Source: Dromiciops gliroides (lineage: Eukaryota > Chordata > Mammalia > Microbiotheria > Microbiotheriidae). From it: DNA of 64,000 nt. The first letter of the stretch is position 1, and each line of letters starts with the position of its first letter. Of this stretch, positions 33,880-47,130 are shown piece by piece. Location of the stretch: assembly GCF_019393635.1 (NCBI RefSeq), contig NC_057862.1:268598441-268662440 (forward strand), in the 5' to 3' direction. The notes beneath the pieces were generated by a model, which was not told the DNA's origin, did not search any database, and saw only the letters and a list, made by a program, of their open reading frames with translations. The translations under genes and the position numbers were made by a program.

Positions 33880-34140
33880 TTGGGTGCTGGGTGGTGCACT
33901 GGATAGACCACTGAGCTTGGAACCAGGAAAACTTAGCTTCCTGAGTTCAAATCCAGCCTCAAATACTTAATAGCTTTGTGACCCTGGGCGAGTCACTTCA
34001 CCCTGTTTGCCTCAGTTTATTCATCTGTAAAATGAACTGGAGAAAGAAATGGCAAGCCACTCCAGTGGTTTTTGCCAAGAAAACTCCAAAATGGAGAGTC
34101 TGACACAATTGAAACAATCGAACAACTACTGGCAGGCATT
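33880..34140 (+). mobile_element. MAR1-like repeat, plus orientation
   Basis: GGTGGTGCACTGGATAGACC, GAGTTCAAATCCAGCC, GGGCGAGTCACTTCACCC, CATCTGTAAAATGAACTGG, GGCAAGCCACTCCAG and GAGTCTGACACAATTG: the reverse order of the copies at 23571 and 51795. Confidence 0.75.
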
Positions 34141-34383
34141 TCTTAATAAATCAATATCCTTGGAAGCCTGAACTTTTGTTTACTCAATTACTTTATCTTT
34201 TACCTGCCACAGATTTATGACCCTCATGGCAGTATTACTGGGTAAAAAATATGCACATTTTAGTTACTTTTGGTCTATGATTCCAAATTACTTTCTAGAA
34301 TGTCTGGACCAATTCACAGCTACACTGAACACATTAGTGTTCCTGCTTTCCAATAAGTGTTATTTTCATTTATAGTAATTTTT

Positions 34384-34523
34384 TTTGGTGAGGTAATTGG
34401 GGTTAAGTGACTTGGCCAGGGTCACACAGCTAGTAAGTACAAAATGTCTGAGACTGGATTTGAACTCAGGTTCTCCTGACTCCAGAGCTGGTGCTTTATC
34501 CACTGTGCCACCTAACTGCTCTG
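34384..34523 (-). mobile_element. marsupial tRNA-derived SINE with perfect TSD
   Basis: Minus-strand copy. ATTTATAGTAATTTTT is perfect at 34368-34383 and 34524-34539. Confidence 0.95.
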
Positions 34524-34572
34524 ATTTATAGTAATTTTTGCCAATCTAATGGGAGTAAGAAGGAACCTTAGA

Positions 34573-34729
34573 GGAGCAGCTAGGTGGCGCAGTGGATAGA
34601 GCGCCGACCCTGGATTCAGGAGGACCTGAGTTCGGGTCTGGCCTCAGACACTTTACACACTTACTAGCTGTGTGACCCTGGGCAAGTCACTTAACCCCAA
34701 CTGCCTTACCAAAAAGAAAAAGAAGAAGA
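34573..34729 (+). mobile_element. marsupial tRNA-derived SINE with perfect TSD
   Basis: Plus-strand copy with an AAG-repeat tail. AGAAGGAACCTTAGA is perfect at 34558-34572 and 34730-34744. It lies 34 bp from the oppositely oriented SINE just left of it. Confidence 0.95.
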
Positions 34730-34814
34730 AGAAGGAACCTTAGACTTGTTTTAATTTTAGTGATCTGGAGCATTTTTTGGTGTGTGTTTGCTTGGTTTTT
34801 GTTTGTTTGTTTGT

Positions 34815-35085
34815 TTTGAGAATGCCTGTTCAAGGCTGTTTCCAAAGTAAAAATCAAAAACTGTCAAAAATATATGAAAAAAATGCTCTAAATCACTAAT
34901 AAGTAGAGAAATACAAATTAAAACAACTTTGAAGTTTCAGCTCACACCTATCAGTCTGGCAAAGATGACAAAAGAGGAAAATGACAAATGTCAGTGGAAC
35001 TGAAGGAAATTAAGTATATTAGTGCACTATTGATAGAGATGTGAATTGGTCTAGCCATTCTGGAAAGCAATTTGAAACCATCCTA
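34815..35085 (+). mobile_element. old L1 ORF2 fragment (right arm of the inverted pair)
   Basis: Sense-strand L1 text: ATGCTCTAAATCACTAATAA, GAGAAATACAAATTAAAACA, GGTCTAGCCATTCTGGAAAG. It matches 17010-17220 of the truncated L1 and is the reverse complement of the 34215-34790 arm in content. Confidence 0.75.
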
Positions 35086-35735
35086 GTTGATCCTAGATCA
35101 ACTCTTGCCTGGAACATCACAATATCTTTCTGGTTTCTCTTCCTGCCTTTATCTCCACTCAGCTGTCACAGTGATTTTCCTAAAGTTCAGGTTTGATTAT
35201 GTCATTTCCATTTCTGGTTAAATCTATCCAGGGTTTTTTATTACCTCCGGGATCAAATAAAAAATCCTCTGGCTTTGAAAGTCTTTCATAATCTGGCCTC
35301 CTCCTACCTTTCCAGGTTTCTTACATTCTACTTTCCTCCATGAACTCCATAAACCAACTCCATTATTCCACTCTTGCTCCTTTCAGAGAACACTATGCAT
35401 TTTTGCACTGTCTGCCTCTCATGCTTGGAATGCTTTCTGTCTCTTCAGCTCTGCTTCCAAGTTTCCTTGACTTTCTTCAAGACAGTTCAAATCTCACCTT
35501 CTGCAGGCAGGCCTTTCTCACTTCCTCTCCAAGTCTATTCCCTCTGAGATTACTTTTAATTTACACTACACTTATTTTACATGTACATAGTTATTTTTGA
35601 AGATCCTCCAGCAACTTTAGCATGTGAGCTCCCTGAAGGCAGGGACAGTGTTTTTGCCTTTCTTTGTAGCCTGAGCACTTAGCAAAGTGCTTGGCTCATA
35701 GAAAGAACTTAATTAGTTGTTGTTATTGACTAATG
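35086..35735 (+). mobile_element. L2-type LINE 3' end
   Basis: Shares the L2 3' order with 30640-31260: CAGCTGTCACAGTGATTTTC, TCATAATCTGGCCTCC, TCACCTTCTGCAGGCAGGCC, then GTGAGCTCCCTGAAGGCAGG and the final GAGCACTTAGCAAAGTGCTT. Confidence 0.75.
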
Positions 35736-35980
35736 GCTAATATTTACATAGTGCTTTAACATTTGCAAAGTGCTTTAGCTATATGATTTCATTTGATCCT
35801 CAAAACAATCCTTTGAATTAGATATTATTGTTATTTCCATTTCACAGTGAGGAAATTGTGGCTGATATTAAATGGAAGGAGTGAGAAATACACATATAGT
35901 GCACAGGGGCCTAACTTTGGAGTGCAGAAGATTTGGGTTCAGCTTCCCTGATAAAGCTATGTGACCAAAGGCAAAATCAT
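35736..35980 (+). mobile_element. MIR-class fragments
   Basis: CTAATATTTACATAGTGC, GATTTCATTTGATCCTCAAA and CCATTTCACAGTGAGGAAA (35736-35865), followed by a weak second copy to about 35980. Confidence 0.55.
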
Positions 35981-36019
35981 TTAACCTTCACCCCAAGGCA
36001 GCTCTTTTAAGTTACAGAG

Positions 36020-36790
36020 AAGTTGCTGATCTTCTGTGGGTCTCAAATCAAATCTATAATAAAAACAACTGAGGCAGAGTTCTAAGCCAATAACTTTATT
36101 AAAGGAATTTGATTCCTCACCTCCCCTTTAATGAATGGGACCCCAGATCTTCCTCATGATCTGAGATGCCCCCTTTTCTCCAGGGCCTCAGTCTTATAGG
36201 ATTTTTTTTTGGTTTGTTTTTGTTTGTTTGTTTGTTTGTTTTTTTGGTGAGGCAATTGGGGTTAAGTGACTTGCCCAGGGTCACACAGCCAGTAAGTGTC
36301 AAATGTCTGAGGCCGGATTTGAACTCAGGTACTCCTGACTCCAGGGCCGGTACTCTATCCACTGCACCACCTAGCTGCCCAGTTTTATAGTTTTTGATAC
36401 TGAGATGATACAGATAATGCAGAGTTAAATACAGGATCTGATTAGTTGACAGACCTATAACTTTACCCTCCTGTATAGCTGGTAGAATCTGGGCATTGGC
36501 TGATGGTCATAGAATGGGCAAGGCAAGGGTCACCCGCTAACTACTCATGGCTGTTTCCCTATGTTGGGCAATAGAGAGGGATGATGAAGGGAAGAGGGAT
36601 AATAAAAATAGCTGGGGGATTTTCCATATCATTAGGTCATCTCTGCCAAGCTGGATTTGGTCACTTACTCATCAGGGAAAACCGGTGGAGGTCCTGTAGT
36701 TAGTTTCCTGTAGCTAAGCAAGTGAACCTATATCCCTTAGTTTAAGTTTGGGGGCCTAAAATAAGGAAGAATCTCTATCTTATTATCCCT
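36020..36790 (-). mobile_element. LTR-like region, family uncertain, with SINE insertion
   Basis: The sequence holds CCAATAACTTTATTAAAGG, an AATAAA-type signal on the minus strand, followed by GC-richer sequence as in other LTRs here. No TG...CA boundary was established. Tentative. Confidence 0.35.
36200..36380 (-). mobile_element. marsupial tRNA-derived SINE
   Basis: Complete minus-strand copy with a long T/GTTT tail (36201-36245) and head CACCTAGCTGCCC at its right end. Confidence 0.92.
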
Positions 36791-36862
36791 AAATATAAGA
36801 TATGTGTCATGGAGAAAATGGGGTAAGGGATTTGGGAAGGGATAGGGGTAGGGGTTGGGGTA

Positions 36863-37402
36863 TGGGGTCCTTAGGAATTCCTCTTTAAAGAATTACACCC
36901 TCTTGCACACAAAAGCAATTAGAAAGAGATGGTAGTTTATTTAGAGGAAGGGGAAGGGAAGGGAAGGGAAACCATGAAAGAAGTCCTTGGACTTCTCATG
37001 GGGAGAAGGCATGGCACAGAGCATGGCTCTGAGATACCAATCTCCTCGAGCAGGAGACTGGCAGGTACTTTTATAGAGGACTGATGGGGGTGACCATCTG
37101 ACTGTGGAAAGTTCCTTTAGTGAGGGAAGACCATTCCCACTGGTGGTGGCTGGAGGAATTGGGTGAGGGGTGGCTGCAGATCACCCAAGCCATCTCCTCA
37201 GGACACAAAGGAAGCAGCCAAACCTAATCTTATCGCCCCAGGGTTGAGGGAAACTAGAATGAAGGGTAGGGGTCACAGAGCTAGCTCAATCCAATCTGGT
37301 TCCACTTATCTCTCTAGGCGTGTCTGTCCTCTGGCTTAATTTCTCAAGGAGAAGATTCTTTGATGTGCCCCAGAAAACTTCTGGGGTACTCTGGGCCCAT
37401 AA
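36863..37402 (-). mobile_element. LTR of ERV family B (diverged copy)
   Basis: Minus-strand LTR: U3, a TATA box CTATAAAAGT (near 37074-37065), an AATAAA-like region and a 3' end GGACCCCA. The plus-strand order GGTCCTTAGGAATTCCTCT, AAAGAATTACA, CTTTTATAGAGGAC, GGGTGACCATCTGACTG is shared with 52104-52568, 55942-56701 and 60016-60276. It appears to be a solo LTR and carries extra sequence (GGGAAGG repeats at 36945-36970). Confidence 0.7.
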
Positions 37403-37655
37403 TATTTGTAAGATATGTAAATATGTATTAATAAATGTATATTAGTAGACAAGTATAACAAATAATTACTACCCCTATGGAATCACACTAAACTGAATAA
37501 TACTGATTAGGGGAAAAATAGCAGTTCAATTAATCATTTGACACACTTCAATATAATTATGAAATCACTGGTCCAGCAATTAGAAGGCAAAGTCTACTTG
37601 GAAATTATCTTTTCTGAAAATTCATCTGATAGAGCTCTCATATTCCATATATATA
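37403..37655. other. no gene; AT-rich unassigned stretch
   Basis: Nothing recognised. Confidence 0.4.
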
Positions 37656-37915
37656 AGAACAAGAACCAATAGTTAAATGGTCCAAGGATATGAACAGGTA
37701 TGAAAAAAATGCTAATAATTAGAGAAATGTAAATTAAAGTGACTCAAGTTCAACCTCACACACAAGAGAATGGCACAAGATGACAAAAATGGAAAATGAC
37801 AAATGATGCAGGGGCTGTGTGCAAACAGGTTCATTGATACACTGTTGGTGATACTGAACTGCTCCAGCCATTCTGGAAAGCAATTTGGAACTAAGCTCAA
37901 AACATTATTAAACTA
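37656..37915 (+). mobile_element. old L1 ORF2 fragment
   Basis: Sense L1 text: GTTAAATGGTCCAAGGATAT, GAGAAATGTAAATTAAAGTG, GCTCCAGCCATTCTGGAAAG, as in 16960-17220. Confidence 0.75.
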
Positions 37916-37947
37916 TATTTGAATAATTTATTTAATAACAACATTGT

Positions 37948-38091
37948 TTTGTTGTTGTTTTTTGGTAAGGCAATTGGGGTTAAGTGACTTGCCCAGGGTC
38001 ACACAGTGTTAAGTGTCTGAGGCTGGATTTGAACTCAGGTATTCCTGAATCCAGGGCCAGTGCTCTATCGACTGCACCACCTAGCTGCCCT
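37948..38091 (-). mobile_element. marsupial tRNA-derived SINE
   Basis: Minus-strand copy flanked by TAATAACAACATTGT and TAATAACAATGTTGT (two mismatches) as the probable TSD. Confidence 0.92.
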
Positions 38092-38345
38092 GTAATAACA
38101 ATGTTGTACCAATAAAACTTTGAAAGACTTATGGATTTTGATCCATGCAATGATCAACCGGAATTCTAAAAGAAAAATGAAGCATGTTACTCATCAGATT
38201 TGATGGACTCAAATTGCAAAATGTGCCATACATTTTTTGACATACCCAAGGTGGGATTTACTTGATAATGCGTATTTGTTAAAAAAAAATAATAATAATA
38301 ATTCAGTATGGTAGAGGAGAGCTGTGAAAGAGGGAAAAGGAATGG

Positions 38346-38392
<47 letters not shown>

Positions 38393-38760
38393 ATGCACAC
38401 ACGCACGGGTTAACAGGTATTTTAAAAATCCACAGAAGGAAGGGCAGATGGAATTACAGACAAGCAGGATAGCTTTTAAATTTTTAAAAGTTACATGTTA
38501 AATTTATTATATACTTATAAAGAACATTAATCTCTCTGTAATATATTAACAGTTTCATGTACAGTCCTTTTTTTGTTTTACTATGTTTATGGAAGTGCTC
38601 ATTTTAGTTGGAGTTTTAAAACATCAGAATAAACAAATTTAAATACAAAAACATTCATAGGTCCAACGAATCCCTCCCTTCTCCATCCGCACCCCCACAT
38701 ACACATATCAACACATTCAAAGGCCTGCAAAGAATAGTATGTATTAAATCTATATGACCA
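38092..38760. other. no gene; unassigned sequence with an (AC)n run
   Basis: Contains the microsatellite at 38349-38392 and AT-rich DNA with no supported feature. Confidence 0.4.
38349..38392 (+). repeat. (AC)n microsatellite
   Basis: About 21 AC units followed by CCATGCACACACGC. Confidence 0.95.
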
Positions 38761-38986
38761 TTTGCCCCTTCAGGAAAATCTTTTAACCTCTCTGGCTTCT
38801 TTCTTTATCTGTAAAATACAGGGATTGCAGTGGATTCAATTCAATAGGCATTTAGTAACTGCTTACTGTGTGCAAGGCACTGTGTTTATGGATACTAGCA
38901 GATTTCTAAGTTCCTTTTTATTCTTTAGCACTCTAAGTACTCCTCTTTGGAGGCAGCACTTCAAGAAAAACTTTAAAAGTGGTTTC

Positions 38987-39143
38987 ACGGAGGCAACTAG
39001 GTGGCGCAGTGGATAAAGCACTGGCCTTGGATTCAGGAGTACCTGAGTTCAAATCTGGCCTGAGACACTTGACACTTACTAGCTGTGTGACCCTGGGCAA
39101 GTCACATAACCCCCATTGCCCCGCCAAAACAAACAAACAAAAA
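38987..39143 (+). mobile_element. marsupial tRNA-derived SINE
   Basis: Plus-strand copy with a CAAA tail. AAAAGTGGTTTCAC and AAAAGTGGTCTCAC flank it as a TSD with one mismatch. Confidence 0.93.
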
Positions 39144-40020
39144 AAGTGGTCTCACACAGTGTTGCTTCTTCCTTTTCACAAACAATCTAACATCAACATT
39201 ATCTTTGAAAACCTGCCTATGGATAATCCAGGAAATTGGCATATAGATTTCTATCTTCCATACAGCAAAGTGACTGAAACTTGACAGAAAAACCATTTCC
39301 AATTTTGAATCCGTTTCTAAGTTTCTATTATCACTTCCTATTCATTCTTTTAACTAATTGAAACCTTTTTTAAAAAAAATGTGATGTACCAAGTGGAGTT
39401 CCCATTGAGAGTTTTTTCAACCTTCTCTACAATTTAGCAAAGTTGGCTGGAGGCATTAAGAAGCTCTGATTTGCCCAGGATCATAGGGCTCTGTGTAAGA
39501 GGCAGGCCTTTAGTCTTCCTGACTTCAAGGTCACAAGTTGTCTATTCACTACACTATTTGGCTGTGTGTGTGTGAAGAAATAGAAAAATTTCATTTATAA
39601 AGTACTTTATACATTAATCTCTATGATTATCCCAGTAATCTTGTGAGGGTCATGCCAATATTATTTCCATTTTACAGGTGAATAGGTATTTTGAGAGGTT
39701 ATTCACGAAATTACTTAGACTGAGTATAGTCAACAGGCATATAAGCATCTACTTTGTCAGCATTGTAGGTACAAAAACCTTTACCTTTTAATTTCCTCTA
39801 TTAAGGTTTATATTTGGATTTACCAAATTTACCAAACTAAAATTTCCTACAATTACTTTTGAAGTTTTCCTAGAGGTGAATATGAATTACTATGTCATTC
39901 TTAAAGTTCCCTACATGGTAATGATCAAACCTAGGGATATAGAGAGGTAATGAACACCAGGTATGAAATGAGGCTGTCAAGATGTGTTCAATGTATTGGG
40001 TTTATTTTGCTTAATTGTAC
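39144..40020. other. no gene; old MIR-class pieces
   Basis: 39440-39565 (GATTTGCCCAGGATCATAGG, GTCTTCCTGACTTCAAGGTC) and 39590-39715 (AAAGTACTTTATACATTAAT, CCATTTTACAGGTGAATAGG) resemble MIR-class SINEs. The rest is unassigned. Confidence 0.45.
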
Positions 40021-40029
40021 TTCTTTGTT

Positions 40030-40410
40030 ACAAGGAAAGTATTATAGATTTAGATCTAAAAATCTTTAAATCTATACATTTAGACCTTAGAAATCCTCTA
40101 GATCAACCCCCTCATTTTTTTTTTGTTTTGTTTTTGGTGAGGCAATTGGGGTTGTGACTTTTTCAGGTTCACACAGCTAGCGTTAAGTGTCTGAGGCCAC
40201 ATTTGAACTCAGGTCCTTCTGAATCCAGGGCCAGTGCTCTATCCACTGCACCACCTAGGTGCCCCTCAACCCCCTCATTTTAAAGATGAGTAATTTGAGG
40301 CTCAGAGTTTAAGTGACTTACCTCAAGTCACACAAGTACTAAGTAGTAGAGCTGGGATTCAAAAACAGGTCCTCAGCTACAAAAGCTAAATTTTCCATTA
40401 CACTGCAGTA
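40030..40410 (+). mobile_element. MIR/THER-class SINE split by a younger SINE
   Basis: TTAGAAATCCTCTAGATCAA before and CATTTTAAAGATGAGTAATT, GAGGCTCAGAGTTTAAGTGA, CAAGTCACACAAGTACTAAG, GAGCTGGGATTCAAA after the insertion are the consecutive parts of one MIR-class repeat. Confidence 0.7.
40119..40265 (-). mobile_element. marsupial tRNA-derived SINE with perfect TSD
   Basis: Minus-strand copy with internal small deletions. The 16-bp duplication TCAACCCCCTCATTTT is perfect at 40103-40118 and 40266-40281. Confidence 0.95.
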
Positions 40411-40764
40411 GGTGGGTGGTAGTGATTTTTGCAAAGTGGTAGCAATGTAGGGGAACAAAAGCATCAAACCCCATAAAGTTTCCTCTAACTAGGAAAAGTA
40501 TAGGCCATTGCTTGTCATTCTCACGTTGACCCCAACATGCCTGCTACCCATCATTTGCCAAAAGGAGATAGCTGGTGTGTGTAGTGCTTCTCAGAAGCAT
40601 GGAATTAGGAATGGAACTAGGGTAGCCTGATGGTTGTAATTAACTGTTTCTCTTCCCTGCTATGGAATGTGTACTCTCCCTTGACTCAAGGATTAATTTG
40701 GGTATGATGTGAATCCTCTATCATCTATAAAGAGAATAGAGAAAACACCAACAACTAGGATGAT

Positions 40765-41304
40765 CCTGCATATAGAAATCATTTAATAAATATACATCTT
40801 AAAAGTACCAAAACATCACCAACAACATAAACATAATATACACTATTTACAAGAGGGTGTAATCATCACTGACATGGTGATAGGATCAGAAGTCAAATCT
40901 TGAGCAGAGCTCAAGATTTTCCTTTTAGTTGATCTATTAATGATCACAGAAAACAGCTGTGGTCAGCTATTAGAATCCATGGAGCAAGTCAGCTGAATAC
41001 TTGGTGATGAAGATTCAATTCTTCTGGGCAAACCAAACGTTGGATGAACTCCCCCAAAACCTCAAACGCCTCTTAGGAAATTTTCTTTGAATTTCCAATC
41101 TTCTTCCTTGTTTCACACCAAGATTTCACCACAAGGACAGGATATGAGACACCCTTCTGTTACAATAATGTGTTTCAGGCCAACCTATATAGTTTTGTGT
41201 GCACTTTTTTTGTGTGTATTTTAAAATTTTTTAGAAAAATAAAATATCTTTTTTACAAATTATACAGAGTAGAGCAGCTTCATGCTCTTTCAGTTATGTT
41301 CAGT
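40765..41304 (-). other. NFKBIA: NFKBIA 3' untranslated region (predicted)
   Basis: Follows the TGA at 41305. About 540 nt to a predicted cleavage site 15-20 nt after the minus-strand ATTAAA at 40787-40782. The end is U/A-rich and contains AUUUA within UAUAUUUAUUAAAU, the kind of element that makes inducible immediate-early mRNAs unstable. No AATAAA is seen in the 3' UTR, so the end rests on the variant signal. Confidence 0.6.
40782..40787 (-). terminator. NFKBIA polyadenylation signal candidate (ATTAAA)
   Basis: The minus strand reads ATTAAA, the second most common mammalian poly(A) signal, in TATATTTATTAAATG. Confidence 0.5.
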
Positions 41305-44778
<3,474 letters not shown>

Positions 44779-44932
44779 GGCGCTGCTCAAAACCCACTAG
44801 CTTCGTCTCTTTACAGGGCTCTAAACAGCCAGCGAGCGCAGGAAGGGAGCCGAGGGGGGCGGAGGAGGAAGGAGGCTCTTCAAGCTTGTTCTTGCAACGC
44901 TGGAACAGTCAAACCGTCAGTCGAACAACTGA
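44779..44932 (-). other. NFKBIA: NFKBIA 5' untranslated region (predicted)
   Basis: About 150 nt between the predicted start, 25-30 bp downstream of the TATA-like box, and the ATG. No upstream ATG was noticed in frame. Confidence 0.5.
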
Positions 44933-44956
44933 AGGAGAGCTCGGTGGCGCCGCCGA

Positions 44957-44965
44957 CCTATATGC
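44957..44965 (-). promoter_or_regulatory. NFKBIA TATA-like box
   Basis: The minus strand reads GCATATAGG. Its position relative to the two kappaB sites and the Sp1 box corresponds to the TTATAGG box of the human promoter as I recall it. Confidence 0.65.
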
Positions 44966-44972
44966 TCAGGCA

Positions 44973-44982
44973 GGGGATTTCT
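44973..44982 (-). promoter_or_regulatory. NFKBIA proximal kappaB-like site
   Basis: Minus strand AGAAATCCCC, flanked by GAG and TGCC. It is next to the Sp1 box, in the same arrangement as in human NFKBIA. Confidence 0.65.
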
Positions 44983-44984
44983 CA

Positions 44985-44993
44985 GGGGCGGGG
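44985..44993 (-). promoter_or_regulatory. NFKBIA Sp1/GC box
   Basis: Minus strand CCCCGCCCC between the two kappaB-like sites. Confidence 0.7.
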
Positions 44994-45002
44994 TTAGGCG
45001 CA

Positions 45003-45012
45003 GGGAATTTCC
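45003..45012 (-). promoter_or_regulatory. NFKBIA promoter kappaB site
   Basis: Minus strand GGAAATTCCC within GGCTTGGAAATTCCC, a consensus kappaB decamer about 40-50 bp upstream of the TATA-like box. The human promoter has the same decamer at this place, the site through which NF-kappaB induces its own inhibitor. Confidence 0.8.
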
Positions 45013-45165
45013 AAGCCAGTCAGAGCAAAAAGAGAGAACTAGTCTGGTCCTGCCTAGGAGGGGGAAAAAAGCCTAAAGCCCGTGCGAGGGTTCAACAGAG
45101 AAACTCCCTATGATGAACCACCGGGGTCATTCACAGGGAACTTTTTGATGAATGCTTAAGACATT

Positions 45166-45175
45166 GGAAAGTCCT
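45166..45175 (-). promoter_or_regulatory. possible further upstream kappaB-like site
   Basis: Minus strand AGGACTTTCC, one base from GGGACTTTCC, about 240 bp upstream of the predicted start. Human NFKBIA has additional kappaB sites in its first few hundred bp, but correspondence is not established. Confidence 0.4.
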
Positions 45176-45199
45176 CCCTGCATGTCCCCTCCTTTTCCC

Positions 45200-46745
45200 C
45201 CAGGTATTTCCCTGCAGCCCAGACTCACTCTAATCCTACCAATTTGCAAAATACCTTTCCTCCCCCATTTTCTGGCTCATGTTCCCCCCTCCCCCTAGAC
45301 TTTTCCTTTATCAATTTTATATTGTATGCATTCTGACACCCCAAACTTTCAACCATACAGAAATGAATACATCAGTAAATGAATTTTTTTAAAAACCCCA
45401 GAACATTCAAGTGCTAAGTGCAAAGTACAGTGGTGCTAAACGCTGGGGATACAAATAGAAAAGCAAGACTATCCCTACTCTATAGAAGTTCAAATTCTAT
45501 TAATAGGGAAAGACAAATCGTGTAGGAAGTTTCAGCTTCAAGTCAGATGGAAAGGCCCAGAGGTCGGTCCTTAGATTATAGCAGCAAAACAGAAGTTAAT
45601 ACATCTTCTTTAGTATACTTTCCATGGCTAATTTTTAATGATTTAATGAAATAATGATTTCAACTGGTCTTTGCTTTAAAAGGAAGTCTTTTAAAGAAGA
45701 AAAATGGAAATGATGGTTGCATGCAGGGATCCACTCCACCAAACTTCCTCTGTGTGAAAGTGTAGTCTAGTGGTTGGAGTGAGACAGGAATCTTAGATTC
45801 TATTTCTCTGTTTGCAGTATAAAGCTTACTGATTCTTTACTTTTCTTATCTTCATAGTTGGGAATTCTGACAAAGAGTTAAAAAGCTAGGTGCTTTGGGA
45901 TTCTCAAATGAAAAATACTTCTTGTGGCCTGATAGAGTTTGCGCAAGCCCTACATCCTAGACAGAAAGGGAATATAGACTGATAAGCTTTTTTCTTCAAT
46001 GCTAATAACTATTCTTATTGAGTTACTCTTCACTGTACATGAAACTGTTAAGTATGAAATAGTAATAAAATAAAGTCAAGTGTTTAGGGCCCCTTCGTTT
46101 ATTTTTGAAGGCAGAGGTTATAGATATTGCAATTAACCCAACATGTTTTGCAGATATTAATCCAGGTCTGGCAAATTAAGCTATAAAGATAGCTTAATTA
46201 CTTCATCTAAAACTTTTGTTTAATCATGTAAAAAGGATTGGGGGAGGGAAGGATGTTGGGGAGATGTAATTCAAAGAATAATGCTAACAGATGTCTGTGA
46301 AAAACATGATATCTAAACACTATATGCTAACTAAGACCAAGAGTATGTTTAAGTCAGGTAACTTGTGGGGAGGAGTGGTATGTGATAGCATACTTAAAAA
46401 AATATTTTCCTCAAATGTTGTTTATACTTGGTGTTCACCCCCTTTCACTGTAAAGCACCAAAAACCTAACTGCTTCACTTATTGGTAATGGAGAAAATGG
46501 GAAACGTCATCCATTCATCTGTTCATCTATCCTTCTATCCATCCATCCATCCTTTATCCAACAAGCAATTTTTAAAGTTGTATTCAAGATACGAAGAAAA
46601 AAAGATAGTATTTTTCCTTAAGCCATATTCCATTGGGAGAAATAACATGTATACAGAAAAAAATATGTAAGAAGTAACTATGGGGCACAAACAAGAGAGA
46701 TATCACAAGTGGCTTCTCTGAAGGACTTCTTAGCATTTACATAGC
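45200..46745. other. NFKBIA upstream DNA; no gene
   Basis: Largely non-repetitive. 45385-45500 is a fragment of the ancient unassigned repeat (GCTAAACGCTGGGGATACAA), and 46500-46560 holds a short (CATC)n run. Open frames 46291-46488 and 46482-46670 have no supporting content. Confidence 0.45.
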
Positions 46746-46762
46746 AATTAAAGGTTTGCAAA

Positions 46763-46910
46763 GGGGCAGCTAGGTGGCACAGTGGATAAAGCACCAGCCC
46801 TGGATTCAGGAGTACCTGAGTTCAAATCTGGCCTCAGACACTTAACACTTACTAGCTGTGTGACCCTGGGCAAGTCACTTAACCCCAATTGCCTCACTTA
46901 AAAAAAAAAA
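46763..46910 (+). mobile_element. marsupial tRNA-derived SINE with perfect TSD
   Basis: Plus-strand copy with an A13 tail. AAAGGTTTGCAAA is perfect at 46750-46762 and 46911-46923. It is inserted in a MIR-class repeat. Confidence 0.95.
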
Positions 46911-46923
46911 AAAGGTTTGCAAA

Positions 46924-47130
46924 ACTCTTTACAAATATTACATCATTTTATCCTCATAGCAACCTTGGGGAGTAGGTGCTGTTATTTTCTCCATTTTACA
47001 GATGAGGAAACCAAGGCAGATAGAGTTTAAATGACTTGCCCAAGGTCATACAACTAGAGACAGATTTTGAAATAAGGTATTCCTGACTGTGGGTCCAGAG
47101 CTCTATCCATTGTTCCACTTAGCTGACCCT
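46924..47130 (+). mobile_element. MIR/THER-class SINE
   Basis: CTCTTTACAAATATTACATC, CTCATAGCAACCTTGGGGAG, CCATTTTACAGATGAGGAAA and GACTTGCCCAAGGTCATACA, the typical order. Confidence 0.75.

Larger units (their letters stand above)
34215..34790 (-). mobile_element. old L1 ORF2 fragment (left arm of an inverted pair), with two SINEs
   Basis: Plus-strand text parallels 10630-10870 of the full-length L1 in antisense (TTCCAAATTACTTTCTAGAA, CAATTCACAGCTACA, GTGATCTGGAGCATTTT). SINEs interrupt it at 34384-34523 and 34573-34729. A sense-strand L1 piece covering the same part of ORF2 begins at 34815. Confidence 0.75.

Noticed and set aside
44779-44790. NFKBIA start four codons upstream (44790)
   Set aside because: The codon there is TTG, not ATG. 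The first ATG is at 44778 in a good context and matches the known N-terminus MF.
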